Shown here piece by piece: positions 34,852 to 44,023 of a DNA stretch of 64,000 nucleotides. Position 1 is the first letter of the stretch. Each line of letters starts with the position of its first letter. This stretch comes from Pseudomonadota bacterium (lineage in GTDB: Bacteria > Pseudomonadota > Alphaproteobacteria > Sphingomonadales > Sphingomonadaceae), in contig JAEXAY010000005.1 in assembly GCA_023457895.1 (NCBI GenBank), positions 248,001-312,000 on the forward strand, read 5' to 3'. The position numbers were made by a program, and so were the translations under genes. The notes below the pieces were generated by a model. It was not told where the DNA came from. It searched no databases and was given only the letters and a program-made list of their open reading frames with translations.

Positions 34852-36020
34852 CGACGCCGTTGCCGCCCCGCCATGCCGACCCGGACCTTGCCGCCATCGT
34901 CCTCGCACTGCCCGCGCTTGATGGAGATGCCTTACGCGCCTGCCAGGCGGTCGACGGCAACGGCCGGATCGGCGACATCAGCCCGGTCGATGCGGCGGCC
35001 GAAGTCGAGGCGCGGGCCAAACAGGGACGCACGCTTCCCATCATCGCCATCGCGCCTGCCGCGACGACCAATTTCCATGCGCTCGCGTTTGACGGCCTGC
35101 CGGTCCGGCAGGCGCAGGCCGCCGCCCGCCTGCTCGCCGCGCAAAAGTCGCTCGGCCCGGTGGAGGACCAGCATATTGCGGCAGGCGAACCGCGCGCGGA
35201 AGATGGCGCAATTCCGGTCGCGAGCGCGTCCGCGGCGCAGATGGCGCGCTGGATCGCGCTTGGTCGCGCGGCGGGGCTCGACCCCGATTATATTTACCCT
35301 GTCGCCGCGCTCCTGCCGCTCCCAGACGAGGGCAGCTATATCGCCGCGCCGGTTGCGGGCGAGGAGGTCATGCGCGGACGCAGCACCGGCTTTGCCGCCG
35401 ATCCGGCGCTGGTCGAGGCCATCGTCGGCGATGCGCCCGTCACCCGGCTCGGCGAGGCCGATAGCGCGGCGCTGATCGCCGCTGCGGCTGCCAATCCCGA
35501 TGCGCCGGTCAACCTGCGCTCGGGCGCGTTTCGCAAGCGCAGCCACCGCATGTTCGACCGGACGCTGGTGCTGCGGCTTGCGCTTCTGGTCGGACTGATC
35601 GCGCTGGCAGGGCTCGCCATGAGCGCGATCCAGATCGGCAAATATCGCTTCGCCGCGTCCCGCCTCGACCGCGATGCGGTGGCCGCCGCGCGCACCGTGC
35701 TGCGCGGCGATGTCACCATCGATAATGCGGAAGGCCAGCTCGATAACCGGCTCGAACAGATTGGCGGGGGCAGCCGCGCCTTCTCGGTTCCCGCTGCCGG
35801 TCTTTACGCGGTGCTGCGCGGTAATGCGGCGGTCTCGATCACGCGCCTGTCCTATACCGGCAACGGCACGCTGACCGCCGATCTCGCTGCGCCGCGCATC
35901 GAGGATCTCAACCAGCTGCTGATCGCGATCCAGCAGGATGGCTACAAGGTTTCGGCCGTGCCGCGTGCGGGCGCCGATGGCCGCGCCGCCGCCAATATCA
36001 CGGTGAGGGCCGAGCGATGA
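34848..36020 (+). CDS. gspL: T2SS inner-membrane protein GspL
   Basis: This 390-residue protein has a cytoplasmic actin-like domain (about 1-235), one membrane segment (LRLALLVGLIALAGLAMSAI, about 242-261) and a periplasmic ferredoxin-like part ending VRAER. It links the ATPase GspE to the membrane platform through the N-terminal domain and pairs with GspM. The start overlaps the gspK stop (ATGA). Confidence 0.93.
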   Translation: MTTPLPPRHADPDLAAIVLALPALDGDALRACQAVDGNGRIGDISPVDAAAEVEARAKQGRTLPIIAIAPAATTNFHALAFDGLPVRQAQAAARLLAAQKSLGPVEDQHIAAGEPRAEDGAIPVASASAAQMARWIALGRAAGLDPDYIYPVAALLPLPDEGSYIAAPVAGEEVMRGRSTGFAADPALVEAIVGDAPVTRLGEADSAALIAAAAANPDAPVNLRSGAFRKRSHRMFDRTLVLRLALLVGLIALAGLAMSAIQIGKYRFAASRLDRDAVAAARTVLRGDVTIDNAEGQLDNRLEQIGGGSRAFSVPAAGLYAVLRGNAAVSITRLSYTGNGTLTADLAAPRIEDLNQLLIAIQQDGYKVSAVPRAGADGRAAANITVRAER

Positions 36021-36499
36021 TGGAAACGCTGCGCATCCGCTGGCAACGCTTTTCGCCGCGCGAACGCGTGCTGATCTCGATCATGCTGGTCCTCGCCGCA
36101 CTGGTGCTGATCTGGCTCGCCGTGCTGCGCCCGCTGTCTGACGGGCTGTCGGCCTCGATCGCGCAGCACGGCGAGGCGCTCGACCGCCACGCGCGGATCA
36201 CCGCCAAGGTCAAGGCGATCAGGGGAACGCCCAATTTTCGCACCGGCGCGAGCGCGCCTGCCCCGCTCAACGTCAGCATTGCCCAATCGGCCAACGAGGC
36301 GGGCTTCGTGCTTGAACGCAACGATCCGCAAGGGGCCGAGCGTGCCAATGTGGCGATCGCGAACGCCCGCCCCGCCACGCTGTTGGCCTGGATCGCGCAG
36401 ATGGAGGCCGATGGCATCTATGCCGATACGCTTTCGGTCCAGTCCAATGAGCAAAATGGCGTCTCGCTGACCGCGACCTTCAAGAGGGCGGGCAAATGA
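36017..36499 (+). CDS. gspM: T2SS inner-membrane protein GspM
   Basis: The product has 160 residues. The cytoplasmic tip (RWQRFSPRERVLI) is followed by one membrane segment (LISIMLVLAALVLIWLAVL) and a periplasmic ferredoxin-like part (ARPATLLAWIAQMEADGI). It pairs with GspL. The start overlaps the gspL stop (ATGA). Confidence 0.93.
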   Translation: MMETLRIRWQRFSPRERVLISIMLVLAALVLIWLAVLRPLSDGLSASIAQHGEALDRHARITAKVKAIRGTPNFRTGASAPAPLNVSIAQSANEAGFVLERNDPQGAERANVAIANARPATLLAWIAQMEADGIYADTLSVQSNEQNGVSLTATFKRAGK

Positions 36500-37218
36500 C
36501 GAGGATCATCATTCCGTGGGGCCGCCGCGTCTATCTCCTCATCATCTTCCTCGCCGCACTGCTGGCCTTCCTGCCGCTGCGGCTCGCGCTCGATGCCATC
36601 GGCGTTGACGAGCGCGGCCTGTCCGCACGCAGCGCGCGCGGCACGCTGTGGTTTGGCCGGCTCGACGAGGCCCGCTTCGGTCCGTTCGACGCCGGGACGC
36701 TCGATACGCAGCTCAATCCGCTGGCGCTGCTGATCGGCCGCGCCCAGTTTCATTTCGAGCGCGCCGGCACCAACACGCCGGGCCTTGCGGGAACGCTGAT
36801 CTCCTCGCGCAACCGCGCCGGGGTCCGTGACCTTACCGGGACGACCCCGATCACGGGCTATCCCGCGGCGCTGCCGTTCCGCCAGATCCAGTGGACCGGG
36901 ACATCGATCCTGTTCGTCGACGGCCAGTGCCGCGAAGCTGCCGGAAGCATCAGCGCAAGCCTCGCCGGGGATGCGGGGGGCGCTGGCATGTCCACCAGCC
37001 TCACCGGCCAGCCGCGCTGCGATGGCGGTCGCCTCGCGCTGGACCTTGCCGGAGAAACCGGGCTTGAAACGTTGAGCCTGCGGATCAGCGGCGACGGGCG
37101 CTACGAGGGCAATTTCCTCGTCAGGGGGGATAATGAACTCATCCGCCAGCCGCTGCTGGCGCAGGGCTTCCGCGCCTCCGCCGACGGGTTGACGATGCCG
37201 GTGCGGGGCCGTTTCTAG
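36496..37218 (+). CDS. gspN: T2SS protein GspN
   Basis: This 240-residue protein has an N-terminal anchor (VYLLIIFLAALLAFLPLRLA) and a periplasmic part of mostly beta strands (SARGTLWFGRLDEARFGPFD, GDGRYEGNFLVRGD). It belongs to the GspN family, which is present in only some T2SS operons and whose role is not settled. The start overlaps the gspM stop (ATGA). Confidence 0.92.
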   Translation: MTRIIIPWGRRVYLLIIFLAALLAFLPLRLALDAIGVDERGLSARSARGTLWFGRLDEARFGPFDAGTLDTQLNPLALLIGRAQFHFERAGTNTPGLAGTLISSRNRAGVRDLTGTTPITGYPAALPFRQIQWTGTSILFVDGQCREAAGSISASLAGDAGGAGMSTSLTGQPRCDGGRLALDLAGETGLETLSLRISGDGRYEGNFLVRGDNELIRQPLLAQGFRASADGLTMPVRGRF

Positions 37219-37232
37219 ACCGGCGCGAGGCG

Positions 37233-38051
37233 ATGGAGCAATTGTCCGCCCTCGCTATGCCCCCGCTCGTCCGGATGCTGATTGGTGCCGGGCTGGGCGC
37301 GATCATCGGCAGCTATCTTGCGACCATCGCGATCCGCATGCCGCAAGGACAATCGGCCAATCAGGGGCGATCGGCATGCGACCAATGCCATCGCCCGCTG
37401 GGGCCACGCGATCTCGTCCCGGTTGCGAGCTACGTCCTCCAGCGCGGGCGATGCCGCCATTGCGGCGCACCGATTGACCCCGCGCATGTGGTCGTCGAGC
37501 TGGCTGCGGCCCTGATTGGCGCGCTGATCGCATGGGCCGCACCTTCGCTTGCGGGGGCGGCCGCGGCAGTATTCTGCCTCCTGCTGCTGCTCCTCGCCGC
37601 ACTCGACTGGCGCGCCTTGTGGCTTCCTTCCGTGCTCGTGCTGCTGCTGGCGGTAACCGGATTGGCGGGCGGCGGCCTGGTATTTGGCGTTCCGCTCAAG
37701 CACCGGCTGATCGGCGGCGCGGCAGGCTTTACCGCGCTGTTCTCCATCGCCTGGGCCTATCGCCGCATGCGCGGCCGCGAAGGCATGGGCGGCGGCGACC
37801 CCAAGCTGCTTGGCGCAATCGGCCTTTGGACCGGCTGGACAGCGCTCCCCCTCATCCTGCTCGGCGCCTCGCTGATCGGGCTGGGCTATGCGCTGATCGC
37901 CCGATGGAAACAGCGCGAAAGCATCACCGCCCTCACCGCGCTCCCCTTCGGCAGCTTCATGGCGGTGGCGGCTATTATATACGCGATGCTGGCGCTATCC
38001 GGCCATGCAGCGCAGGACGCGTTTACGCTGCGAGCATCCCTTTTCCCGTAA
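37233..38051 (+). CDS. gspO: Prepilin peptidase / N-methyltransferase (GspO, PilD-like)
   Basis: This 272-residue membrane enzyme removes the prepilin leaders and methylates the new N-terminus. The zinc-binding cysteines are in CDQC (49-52) and CRHC (74-77). The two catalytic aspartates are in LDWRALW (Asp125) and GMGGGDPKLL (Asp189). Seven or eight hydrophobic segments are visible. It is the last gene of the T2SS operon, 15 bases after gspN, and should process GspG to GspK. Confidence 0.95.
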   Translation: MEQLSALAMPPLVRMLIGAGLGAIIGSYLATIAIRMPQGQSANQGRSACDQCHRPLGPRDLVPVASYVLQRGRCRHCGAPIDPAHVVVELAAALIGALIAWAAPSLAGAAAAVFCLLLLLLAALDWRALWLPSVLVLLLAVTGLAGGGLVFGVPLKHRLIGGAAGFTALFSIAWAYRRMRGREGMGGGDPKLLGAIGLWTGWTALPLILLGASLIGLGYALIARWKQRESITALTALPFGSFMAVAAIIYAMLALSGHAAQDAFTLRASLFP

Positions 38052-38132
38052 TTGCATAACCGTTTGTAAAGCAGTAACGCCGTAAAAAAACAAAGGTCGC
38101 ACTTTAGATTGATTCGTGCCGGGGAGGATCCA
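38052..38132 (+). promoter_or_regulatory. Leader of the CHAT gene with a motif shared with the ShlB leader
   Basis: No gene or clear terminator is seen in these 81 bases. AAGGTCGCA at 38093-38101 is followed three bases later by TAGATT, a possible -10. The same 9-mer precedes the ShlB-like gene at 43964-43972. GGGGAGG at 38121-38127 is the ribosome-binding site that sets the GTG start at 38133. Confidence 0.4.
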
Positions 38133-41100
38133 GTGATTCATGGGATACACCGGTGGAGCGCGACGTTTATCCTGTTCCTGGGTAGTGTAGCGGCTTCGCC
38201 GGTTTTTGCGACCGCTCAAGCCCCGCTCGCAGCGGAAAATTTTCCTGTCGGCAATGCGGGGGTGGCGTGTGAGGCGCAGGGGGTGTCGCTCGCTGGCCAG
38301 CGCGACAGCGTGTTCGACCGCAAATGGGCGATATTGTGCCGCGACGTCGCCTCCCCGGTCGGTACGGCCTGGGTGTTGCGTCATCCGGAGCGCGCCGCCG
38401 CCATCGTCACGGCCAGCCGCAGCGAAGCGCTGGATTGCGGTCAGCCGGAGACAGCAGGGCCAAGCGCAGCGATCAGCGAACGGCGCTGTGTCGGACGCAA
38501 GACCGGGCTTTCCTATCTGAGCTATGCTGCCACGCGCGACGGCCGTTCTTATATCGTCGAAGGCATTTCGGGTTATGAAAGCGCGCTCCGGCTCGCGCTG
38601 CAAAGCCTGATGGAAAACCGGCTGGTCGAGGGCGAGGTCAGCGTCGTTTCAACGGGCGCCGGCAGCGCGGTGGCGCTCGCCAATGCGGTACGGCGCGATC
38701 CCGACATGCTCATCGGCCAGGGCTATCACCGCAACAATGCGGGCGCCTATGCCGAGGCGGCAGAATTGTTCGAGGGCGTGGAAGCGGCGCAGCAGGGCGA
38801 CGAGGACGGGGCCGAGCGGGAGCGCCGCCGCCATGAAACCCTCGTCAACCGCGGTCTTCAACTCTCCAATATCGGAGAATTTTCCCAGGCCACCCGGATT
38901 TTCGACCAGGCGCGCGCGTTGGCCGCACGCGATCCGGTTCAGGTGCGCCTCAGCCGCAACTTCGAAGCGATTGATGCGCTCAACCGCGGCGATCTGGAGG
39001 GCGTCGGGACTATTCTGGCGCGCCCGGTGCCACCGGTTGAAGCCGCGCCGCAACAGGGCGACGGCAGCATCGCGATCGACCGGGTTGCAGCGCTTGGCCT
39101 TAATGCAGGCGGCAACGGCTCGCTCGCGGAAACGCTCAGTGGCGAGACGCGGCTGACGCCCGCCGAACGGGCGGCGATCATCGATTCGCAGGCTGGAGCC
39201 ATCGGCGCGACCGTTCAGCGCATGCGCGGCGATAATGACGCGGCGCTCGTAACGCTCGACCGCGCGCTGGCGGACGCCGTGCGCGTGCGCGACGGGCGCG
39301 TGCTATCAATCATCCGGTTGCGGGCGCAGATTATCGGCGAAATGGCGCTGGCGGAGGAAAACAAGGGCAATGTCGGCGCGGCGGAAAGCCGGTTGCGCGA
39401 GGCCCTGGCGCTGGTTGAAACCCAATATCCAGACAGCGCATCGATGAATGCCGCGCGGGCGCGGCTCGCGGGCTTTCTCGGACGGCACGGGCGTGAAGCC
39501 GAAGCGCGGGCGGCGTTCCGCGCCATCACCGCCAATGTCATAGGGGCGCGCGGCGCGCTGGTCGGCATGGCCAATCTGATGCAGCCCTATTTCTCCATGC
39601 TCGCGGGCGGCAGCGGCAGCGATCTCGACGACCTGTTCCTAGCCAGCCAGCTGATCGAACGCTCGGGCGCCGCCGATAGCCTCGCCCAGCTCTCGCGCCA
39701 GCTCGAAGGCGGCGACAGCAAGGCGTCGGCGCTCTACCGGGAATCCCTGTCGGTCGGACGCGACATCGAACGCAACCGCATTCTCCTCGCGCAAGCCGGC
39801 GCGGCGAATGATAATGCCGCTCTGATCGCCCAGTTGCAGGCGCGGCAGGAAAGCTTGCAGCAGGACCAGCTCCGGCTGGTGCAGGCGCTGTCCGCCTTCC
39901 CGCAATTCCGGGCTGCGACGCGCAATTATCTGTCGTTGGGTGAATTGCGCGCCGCGCTGAAACCAGGAGAAGCCTATCTCAAGCTGATCGATATCGGCAG
40001 CGACGCCTATGCCTTGTGGATCACCCCCGAGTCGGCCCGCAGCTGGCGGATCGAGGGCGGCGCTGGCGGCATGGCCGACGACGTTACCGAACTGCGCGCC
40101 AGCATTTCCGAAACTGTCAACGGCGTCAGCTCGACCTATCCTTTCGACGTCGACCGGGCGCGGGCGCTGTTCGGCAAGCTGCTTGGCCCGGTGGCGGCAG
40201 AATTGCCCGCGACGCGGCATCTCGTCTTCGAGCCTGACGGCGCGATGCTGCAACTCCCGCTCAATCTCCTGACCGGCGATGATGCGGGCATCGCGGCCTA
40301 TCACAAGCGGGTCGCAGATGGCGGCGACGAATTTGATTTCCGCGGTATCGGCTGGGCCGGACGCGACCGGGTGATCAGCACCGCGCTATCAAGCGCTGGT
40401 TTCCGCGATGCGCGCCGGGCACCGGTGTCGGCAGCACCGCAGGCTTTTCTGGGGCTCGGCGAAAACCAGCCGCTTGGCGCGGCGGGGAAGCCCGCCGCCA
40501 CGGCGGGGGATGATTGCAGCTGGCCCGCGGCCACCTGGAATCATCCGATTTCCGGGCAGGAACTGATGGATGCGTCGCGCGCGATCGGGCCGGACGGATC
40601 CCGCCTGCTGACCGGTGCGGCGTTTACCGACACCGCGCTCGCCGCCGGAGATGTGGCGGGACAGTTCAAGATCCTCCACTTCGCGACCCACGGCCTCGTC
40701 ACGCCGCCGCGCGATGCCTGTCCGGCGCGCCCTGCGCTGGTCACCTCGTTCGGCGGCGCCACTTCGGACGGATTGCTGCGTTTCGACGAAATATTCAACC
40801 TCGCGCTCGATGCCGATCTGGTCGTGCTGTCGGCGTGCGATACCGCGGGTGAAGCGAGTGAAGCCGCAACCCGGGAGGCCGGACTCGTCACCGGCGGCGG
40901 GCAGGCGCTCGACGGCTTGGTGCGCGCCTTCATCGCGGCGGGCGGCCGGCAGGTGATCGCCAGCCATTGGCCCGCGCCGGATGATTTTGACGCGACCGGA
41001 CGGCTCTTTTCCGGCTTTTACGGTGGCCGCGCGCTGTCGCAAGGCGAAGCGCTGCTACAGGCCCAGCGCGGACTGATGGACGATGCGCGCACTTCGCATC

Positions 41101-41162
41101 CCTTCTACTGGGCCGGATTTGCCATCATCGGCGATGGCGCGCGCGCGATGCCCGGCCGCTAA
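38133..41162 (+). CDS. Exported TPR-CHAT domain protein (caspase-like)
   Basis: This 1009-residue protein has an N-terminal signal peptide (FILFLGSVAASPVFATAQAP). It then has a long helical region with TPR-like repeats (about 180-600: AYAEAAELFEGVEAAQQG, LSNIGEFSQATRIFDQARAL) and a coiled segment near 530-560. A C-terminal CHAT domain covers about 640-1005. The catalytic pair looks intact: His853 in ILHFATHGL and Cys902 in VVLSACDTAG. CHAT domains are cysteine-peptidase relatives of caspases and separase. This one should act in the periplasm, where a plausible target is the two-partner exoprotein or a regulator of it (inference). The GTG at 38133 was chosen for its strong ribosome-binding site five bases ahead. 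The cyclase gene follows ten bases after the stop. Confidence 0.88.
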   Translation: MIHGIHRWSATFILFLGSVAASPVFATAQAPLAAENFPVGNAGVACEAQGVSLAGQRDSVFDRKWAILCRDVASPVGTAWVLRHPERAAAIVTASRSEALDCGQPETAGPSAAISERRCVGRKTGLSYLSYAATRDGRSYIVEGISGYESALRLALQSLMENRLVEGEVSVVSTGAGSAVALANAVRRDPDMLIGQGYHRNNAGAYAEAAELFEGVEAAQQGDEDGAERERRRHETLVNRGLQLSNIGEFSQATRIFDQARALAARDPVQVRLSRNFEAIDALNRGDLEGVGTILARPVPPVEAAPQQGDGSIAIDRVAALGLNAGGNGSLAETLSGETRLTPAERAAIIDSQAGAIGATVQRMRGDNDAALVTLDRALADAVRVRDGRVLSIIRLRAQIIGEMALAEENKGNVGAAESRLREALALVETQYPDSASMNAARARLAGFLGRHGREAEARAAFRAITANVIGARGALVGMANLMQPYFSMLAGGSGSDLDDLFLASQLIERSGAADSLAQLSRQLEGGDSKASALYRESLSVGRDIERNRILLAQAGAANDNAALIAQLQARQESLQQDQLRLVQALSAFPQFRAATRNYLSLGELRAALKPGEAYLKLIDIGSDAYALWITPESARSWRIEGGAGGMADDVTELRASISETVNGVSSTYPFDVDRARALFGKLLGPVAAELPATRHLVFEPDGAMLQLPLNLLTGDDAGIAAYHKRVADGGDEFDFRGIGWAGRDRVISTALSSAGFRDARRAPVSAAPQAFLGLGENQPLGAAGKPAATAGDDCSWPAATWNHPISGQELMDASRAIGPDGSRLLTGAAFTDTALAAGDVAGQFKILHFATHGLVTPPRDACPARPALVTSFGGATSDGLLRFDEIFNLALDADLVVLSACDTAGEASEAATREAGLVTGGGQALDGLVRAFIAAGGRQVIASHWPAPDDFDATGRLFSGFYGGRALSQGEALLQAQRGLMDDARTSHPFYWAGFAIIGDGARAMPGR

Positions 41163-41172
41163 GGAACGCCCT

Positions 41173-43194
41173 TTGAACGACGCCCTTCCGTCACCTGCGC
41201 GCCGGGGCCTTCTGGCGAAGGGCTGGCGCAACCTGCGAGCGGCGGGACCGCGCCGGCTCTGGGCCACGGCACTGCTGCTCCTCGCCGCCGGGCTGCTGGC
41301 GATGGTTAGCTGGTCCTTGCCGGTGTTCGGCGATGCGGAACGCGCGCTCTATGATCTGCGCGCCTTTCTTGCCGCTCCGCGCGCGGAGCAGGATCCGCGC
41401 ATCCAGCTTGTCGTATATGACGATCAGACGCTCATCGAAGCACGCAAGCGTTCGCCGCTCGATCGCGGCCTGCTGGCCCGCGCGCTGCGCAATCTGGATG
41501 CGATGGGTGCAAAGGCGATCGGCATCGACATATTGTTCGATCAGGTTCAGGACGAGGATGACGAGCTCATCGCGACATTGCGCGCGATGAAGACGCCGGT
41601 CTCGGTCGGCTACACCAATCTCCAGAGCAACCGCGACGATATCACTTATGAACAGCAGCAGTATCTCGACGCCTTTGTCGCGCGCCTCGCGGGAAGCCGC
41701 GCCCACCCTGCGAGTATCCAGCTCGACTATGCCCATGGTGTAACGCGCAACTGGCCGCGTCCGGAATCGGGACGCCTTGAACTTCTGTCCCGCTCGATGC
41801 TGAAAGATGCCGGCGAGGCGCAGGCGAAAAACTTTGCCGGTTATACCGGAACGATCCGCTATCGCATTGCGGCTGACGAGGGCCGCCCCGAATTTTCCTC
41901 GTTGCGGATCGATCTTTTCGCCGATCCCACCCTGGCCGAAGCGATGCGCAGCCAGATCGAGGGGCGTTATGTGCTGATCGGCGGCGATATTGTCGACACC
42001 GACCGGGTGGAAACCACGCTTTCGTCGATCATGGGGCAGAGCGTGCCCGGCATTCAGGTGCATGCGGCGATGATCGCGCAGATGCTCGATGGCGCGGCGT
42101 TGCATCCGTTGCCGTTCTGGGGTGTGGCCGGACTGACGGTCCTGGTCCTGGCGATGGCCGCTATGTCAGGCTTGCTGGAGCTGCCGCTGTTCAAGGCGGC
42201 CCCCTTGATAGCGGGTCAGCTCGCCATAATCGGCGGACTGCCTTTCCTGCTCCAGCAGCACGGCACCGATACGCAGGGACTGCCCGCGTTCGGGTGGATT
42301 GCGGGATGGATCATGGCCTATGCCGCGGTTGGCGCGGCGGCGCGGGCCTCGGGGGCCGAACAGCGCCGCTTCGCGCATGCCGCGCTCGGCAAATATCTGC
42401 CTCGTGACATCGCCCAGCAGATCATCGACAATCCCGAACTGCTCGCGCTCAAGGGCACCAAGCAGAATCTCTATATCCTCTTCAGCGACCTTGAAGGCTT
42501 CACCAAGCTCGCCCATGCGCTTCCGCCCGAAACCGTCGCGAAGCTCCTCAACGATTATCTGGAAAAGCTGAGCCAGGTCGTACTCGATCGCGGCGGGGTC
42601 ATCGACAAATTTGTCGGCGATGCGGTCATCGCATTCTGGGGTGCACCGATTGCGCGCGCCGACGATGCCCAGCGCGCGGCCGATGCCGCGACGGCACTGT
42701 GGCAGGCGGGCGAGGAATTTCGCCGCAGTGTCGATCCGTCGCTGCCGCCGATCGGCAAGACGCGCGTGGGCCTCCATTATGGCGAGGCGATCGTCGGCAA
42801 TTTCGGCGGGGAGAGCCGCATCCAATATACCGCGCTCGGCGACAGCATGAATACCGCGTCCCGGCTGGAATCGGCCAACAAGCCGCTGGGCACGAGCGTG
42901 CTCGCAAGCGGCGAGTTCATCACCCACGCTCCCGATGCGGCTGCGGTGTGGCGGCCGATGGGCAAGGTGGTCCTGCGCGGCCGGTCGCGCCCGGTCGAAA
43001 TCTTTGAATTCGCTCCGCAGTTTCCGGCGGAAGACCGCGCCGCGCTCCAGGATGCCCTCGCGCTTTCCGACCCGGATGCCGCCGCGACCCGGATCGCCGA
43101 ACTCGCAGCCCGTTTTCCGCAAGACTCCGGCTTGCAAAATCTGGCATACAGAATGTCACATCTGCCCAAAGGAGAGGCTTATGTTCTGGAATAA
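41173..43194 (+). CDS. CHASE2-domain adenylate/guanylate cyclase (class III)
   Basis: This is a 673-residue membrane protein. One membrane segment lies near the N-terminus (about 25-45). A periplasmic CHASE2 sensor follows (RIQLVVYDDQTL, AIGIDILFDQ, YVLIGGDIVDTDRV), then three membrane segments (about 320-400) and a C-terminal class III cyclase domain. Catalytic residues look present: the metal aspartates in FSDLEGFT (near 439) and FVGDAVIAFWG (Asp483), a lysine in VIDKFVGD, and the transition-state Asn/Arg in GDSMNTASRLE. The start is a TTG at 41173 with AAGGAA just ahead, directly after the CHAT stop. The TTG may keep expression low. It should turn a periplasmic signal into cAMP or cGMP; the nucleotide cannot be assigned from this reading. 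It overlaps the next gene by 14 bases. Confidence 0.9.
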   Translation: MNDALPSPARRGLLAKGWRNLRAAGPRRLWATALLLLAAGLLAMVSWSLPVFGDAERALYDLRAFLAAPRAEQDPRIQLVVYDDQTLIEARKRSPLDRGLLARALRNLDAMGAKAIGIDILFDQVQDEDDELIATLRAMKTPVSVGYTNLQSNRDDITYEQQQYLDAFVARLAGSRAHPASIQLDYAHGVTRNWPRPESGRLELLSRSMLKDAGEAQAKNFAGYTGTIRYRIAADEGRPEFSSLRIDLFADPTLAEAMRSQIEGRYVLIGGDIVDTDRVETTLSSIMGQSVPGIQVHAAMIAQMLDGAALHPLPFWGVAGLTVLVLAMAAMSGLLELPLFKAAPLIAGQLAIIGGLPFLLQQHGTDTQGLPAFGWIAGWIMAYAAVGAAARASGAEQRRFAHAALGKYLPRDIAQQIIDNPELLALKGTKQNLYILFSDLEGFTKLAHALPPETVAKLLNDYLEKLSQVVLDRGGVIDKFVGDAVIAFWGAPIARADDAQRAADAATALWQAGEEFRRSVDPSLPPIGKTRVGLHYGEAIVGNFGGESRIQYTALGDSMNTASRLESANKPLGTSVLASGEFITHAPDAAAVWRPMGKVVLRGRSRPVEIFEFAPQFPAEDRAALQDALALSDPDAAATRIAELAARFPQDSGLQNLAYRMSHLPKGEAYVLE

Positions 43195-43900
43195 GATTGT
43201 CTGGAAACTTGCGGCGGCCGTCGCGGCGACGGCGTTTTCGTCAACCGCAGCGCTGGCCGCGATCGTCGTTGCATCGAGCGGGCCATCGGCGCGGGATTAT
43301 CCGGTCGGCCGGAAGCTTGATGATAAGGGCAGCATTACCTTGCGCGCCGGCGACACGGTGACGATCCTCGACAGTAAAGGTACGCGCGTGCTGCGCGGCG
43401 CGGGCACCTTCCGCATAAGCCAGCCGGGAGAAGCGAGCCGGGCATCGACCCTTAACGCCATTACCCGCCAGCGCGCATCCTCGCGGGTCCGCACCGGGGC
43501 CGTCCGGAACGACGGCACCGGACCGGTCGCCAGCCCAAGCATCTGGTATGTGAATATCGTCACAAATGGCCCGCAATGCGTGACCAGCCTCGATGCGATC
43601 CGCTTCTGGCGGCCGGATACAAAAACGGCGGCGAATTACACGGTCACGGATACCCGCTCGGGCAGCAGGACAGCGCTCGATTTCGCCGCGGGCGACATGC
43701 TGGCGACGTGGAATCTCAACAAGTCTGCCGTTTCCGGCGATCAGTTCAGCATCGCGGCACCGGACGGTAAAAGGCTTGGAGAGATGAGCTTCGTACTCAT
43801 TCCGGACGTTCCGCGCGATCCGGAAGCGGTCGCTGCGGCGCTGATCGAAAAAGGCTGCTCGGCCCAGCTCAACCTCCTCGCGCTTTCGACCATGATCTGA
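43181..43900 (+). CDS. Small exported protein of unknown function
   Basis: This 239-residue protein has a signal peptide (WKLAAAVAATAFSSTAALA, cleavage near residue 26) and two predicted beta-rich parts. The first has the turn-rich GDTVTILDSKGTRVLRGAGT, which resembles a FecR-like or SH3-like strand set. The second has IWYVNIVTNG and a pair of cysteines (GPQCVTS and EKGCSAQ) that could form a disulfide. I do not recognise the family. AAAGGAGAGG precedes the ATG, and the gene starts inside the end of the cyclase gene. It is likely a periplasmic partner of the CHAT or CHASE2 protein, by position only. Confidence 0.78.
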   Translation: MFWNKIVWKLAAAVAATAFSSTAALAAIVVASSGPSARDYPVGRKLDDKGSITLRAGDTVTILDSKGTRVLRGAGTFRISQPGEASRASTLNAITRQRASSRVRTGAVRNDGTGPVASPSIWYVNIVTNGPQCVTSLDAIRFWRPDTKTAANYTVTDTRSGSRTALDFAAGDMLATWNLNKSAVSGDQFSIAAPDGKRLGEMSFVLIPDVPRDPEAVAAALIEKGCSAQLNLLALSTMI

Positions 43901-44023
43901 TCGTCCGTTTCTGGGTTGCCAGCGGTGCAAAGCCGCGAGTAAGAAGAAAAGATCATAAAAATTAAGGTCGCATAATCAAATTATTTATAGACTGCACCGG
44001 CAACGGCTGCAGCAGGGGGATTT
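43901..44023 (+). promoter_or_regulatory. Leader of the two-partner secretion genes
   Basis: These 123 bases are AT-rich around 43940-43990. AAGGTCGCA at 43964-43972 is followed by TATTTATAG and then TGCACCGGCA (43993-44002). The first motif is shared with the CHAT leader and the second with the gspC leader. GGGGG before the ATG at 44024 serves as ribosome-binding site. No strong terminator hairpin is seen, so read-through from the CHAT-cyclase genes is possible. Confidence 0.4.
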
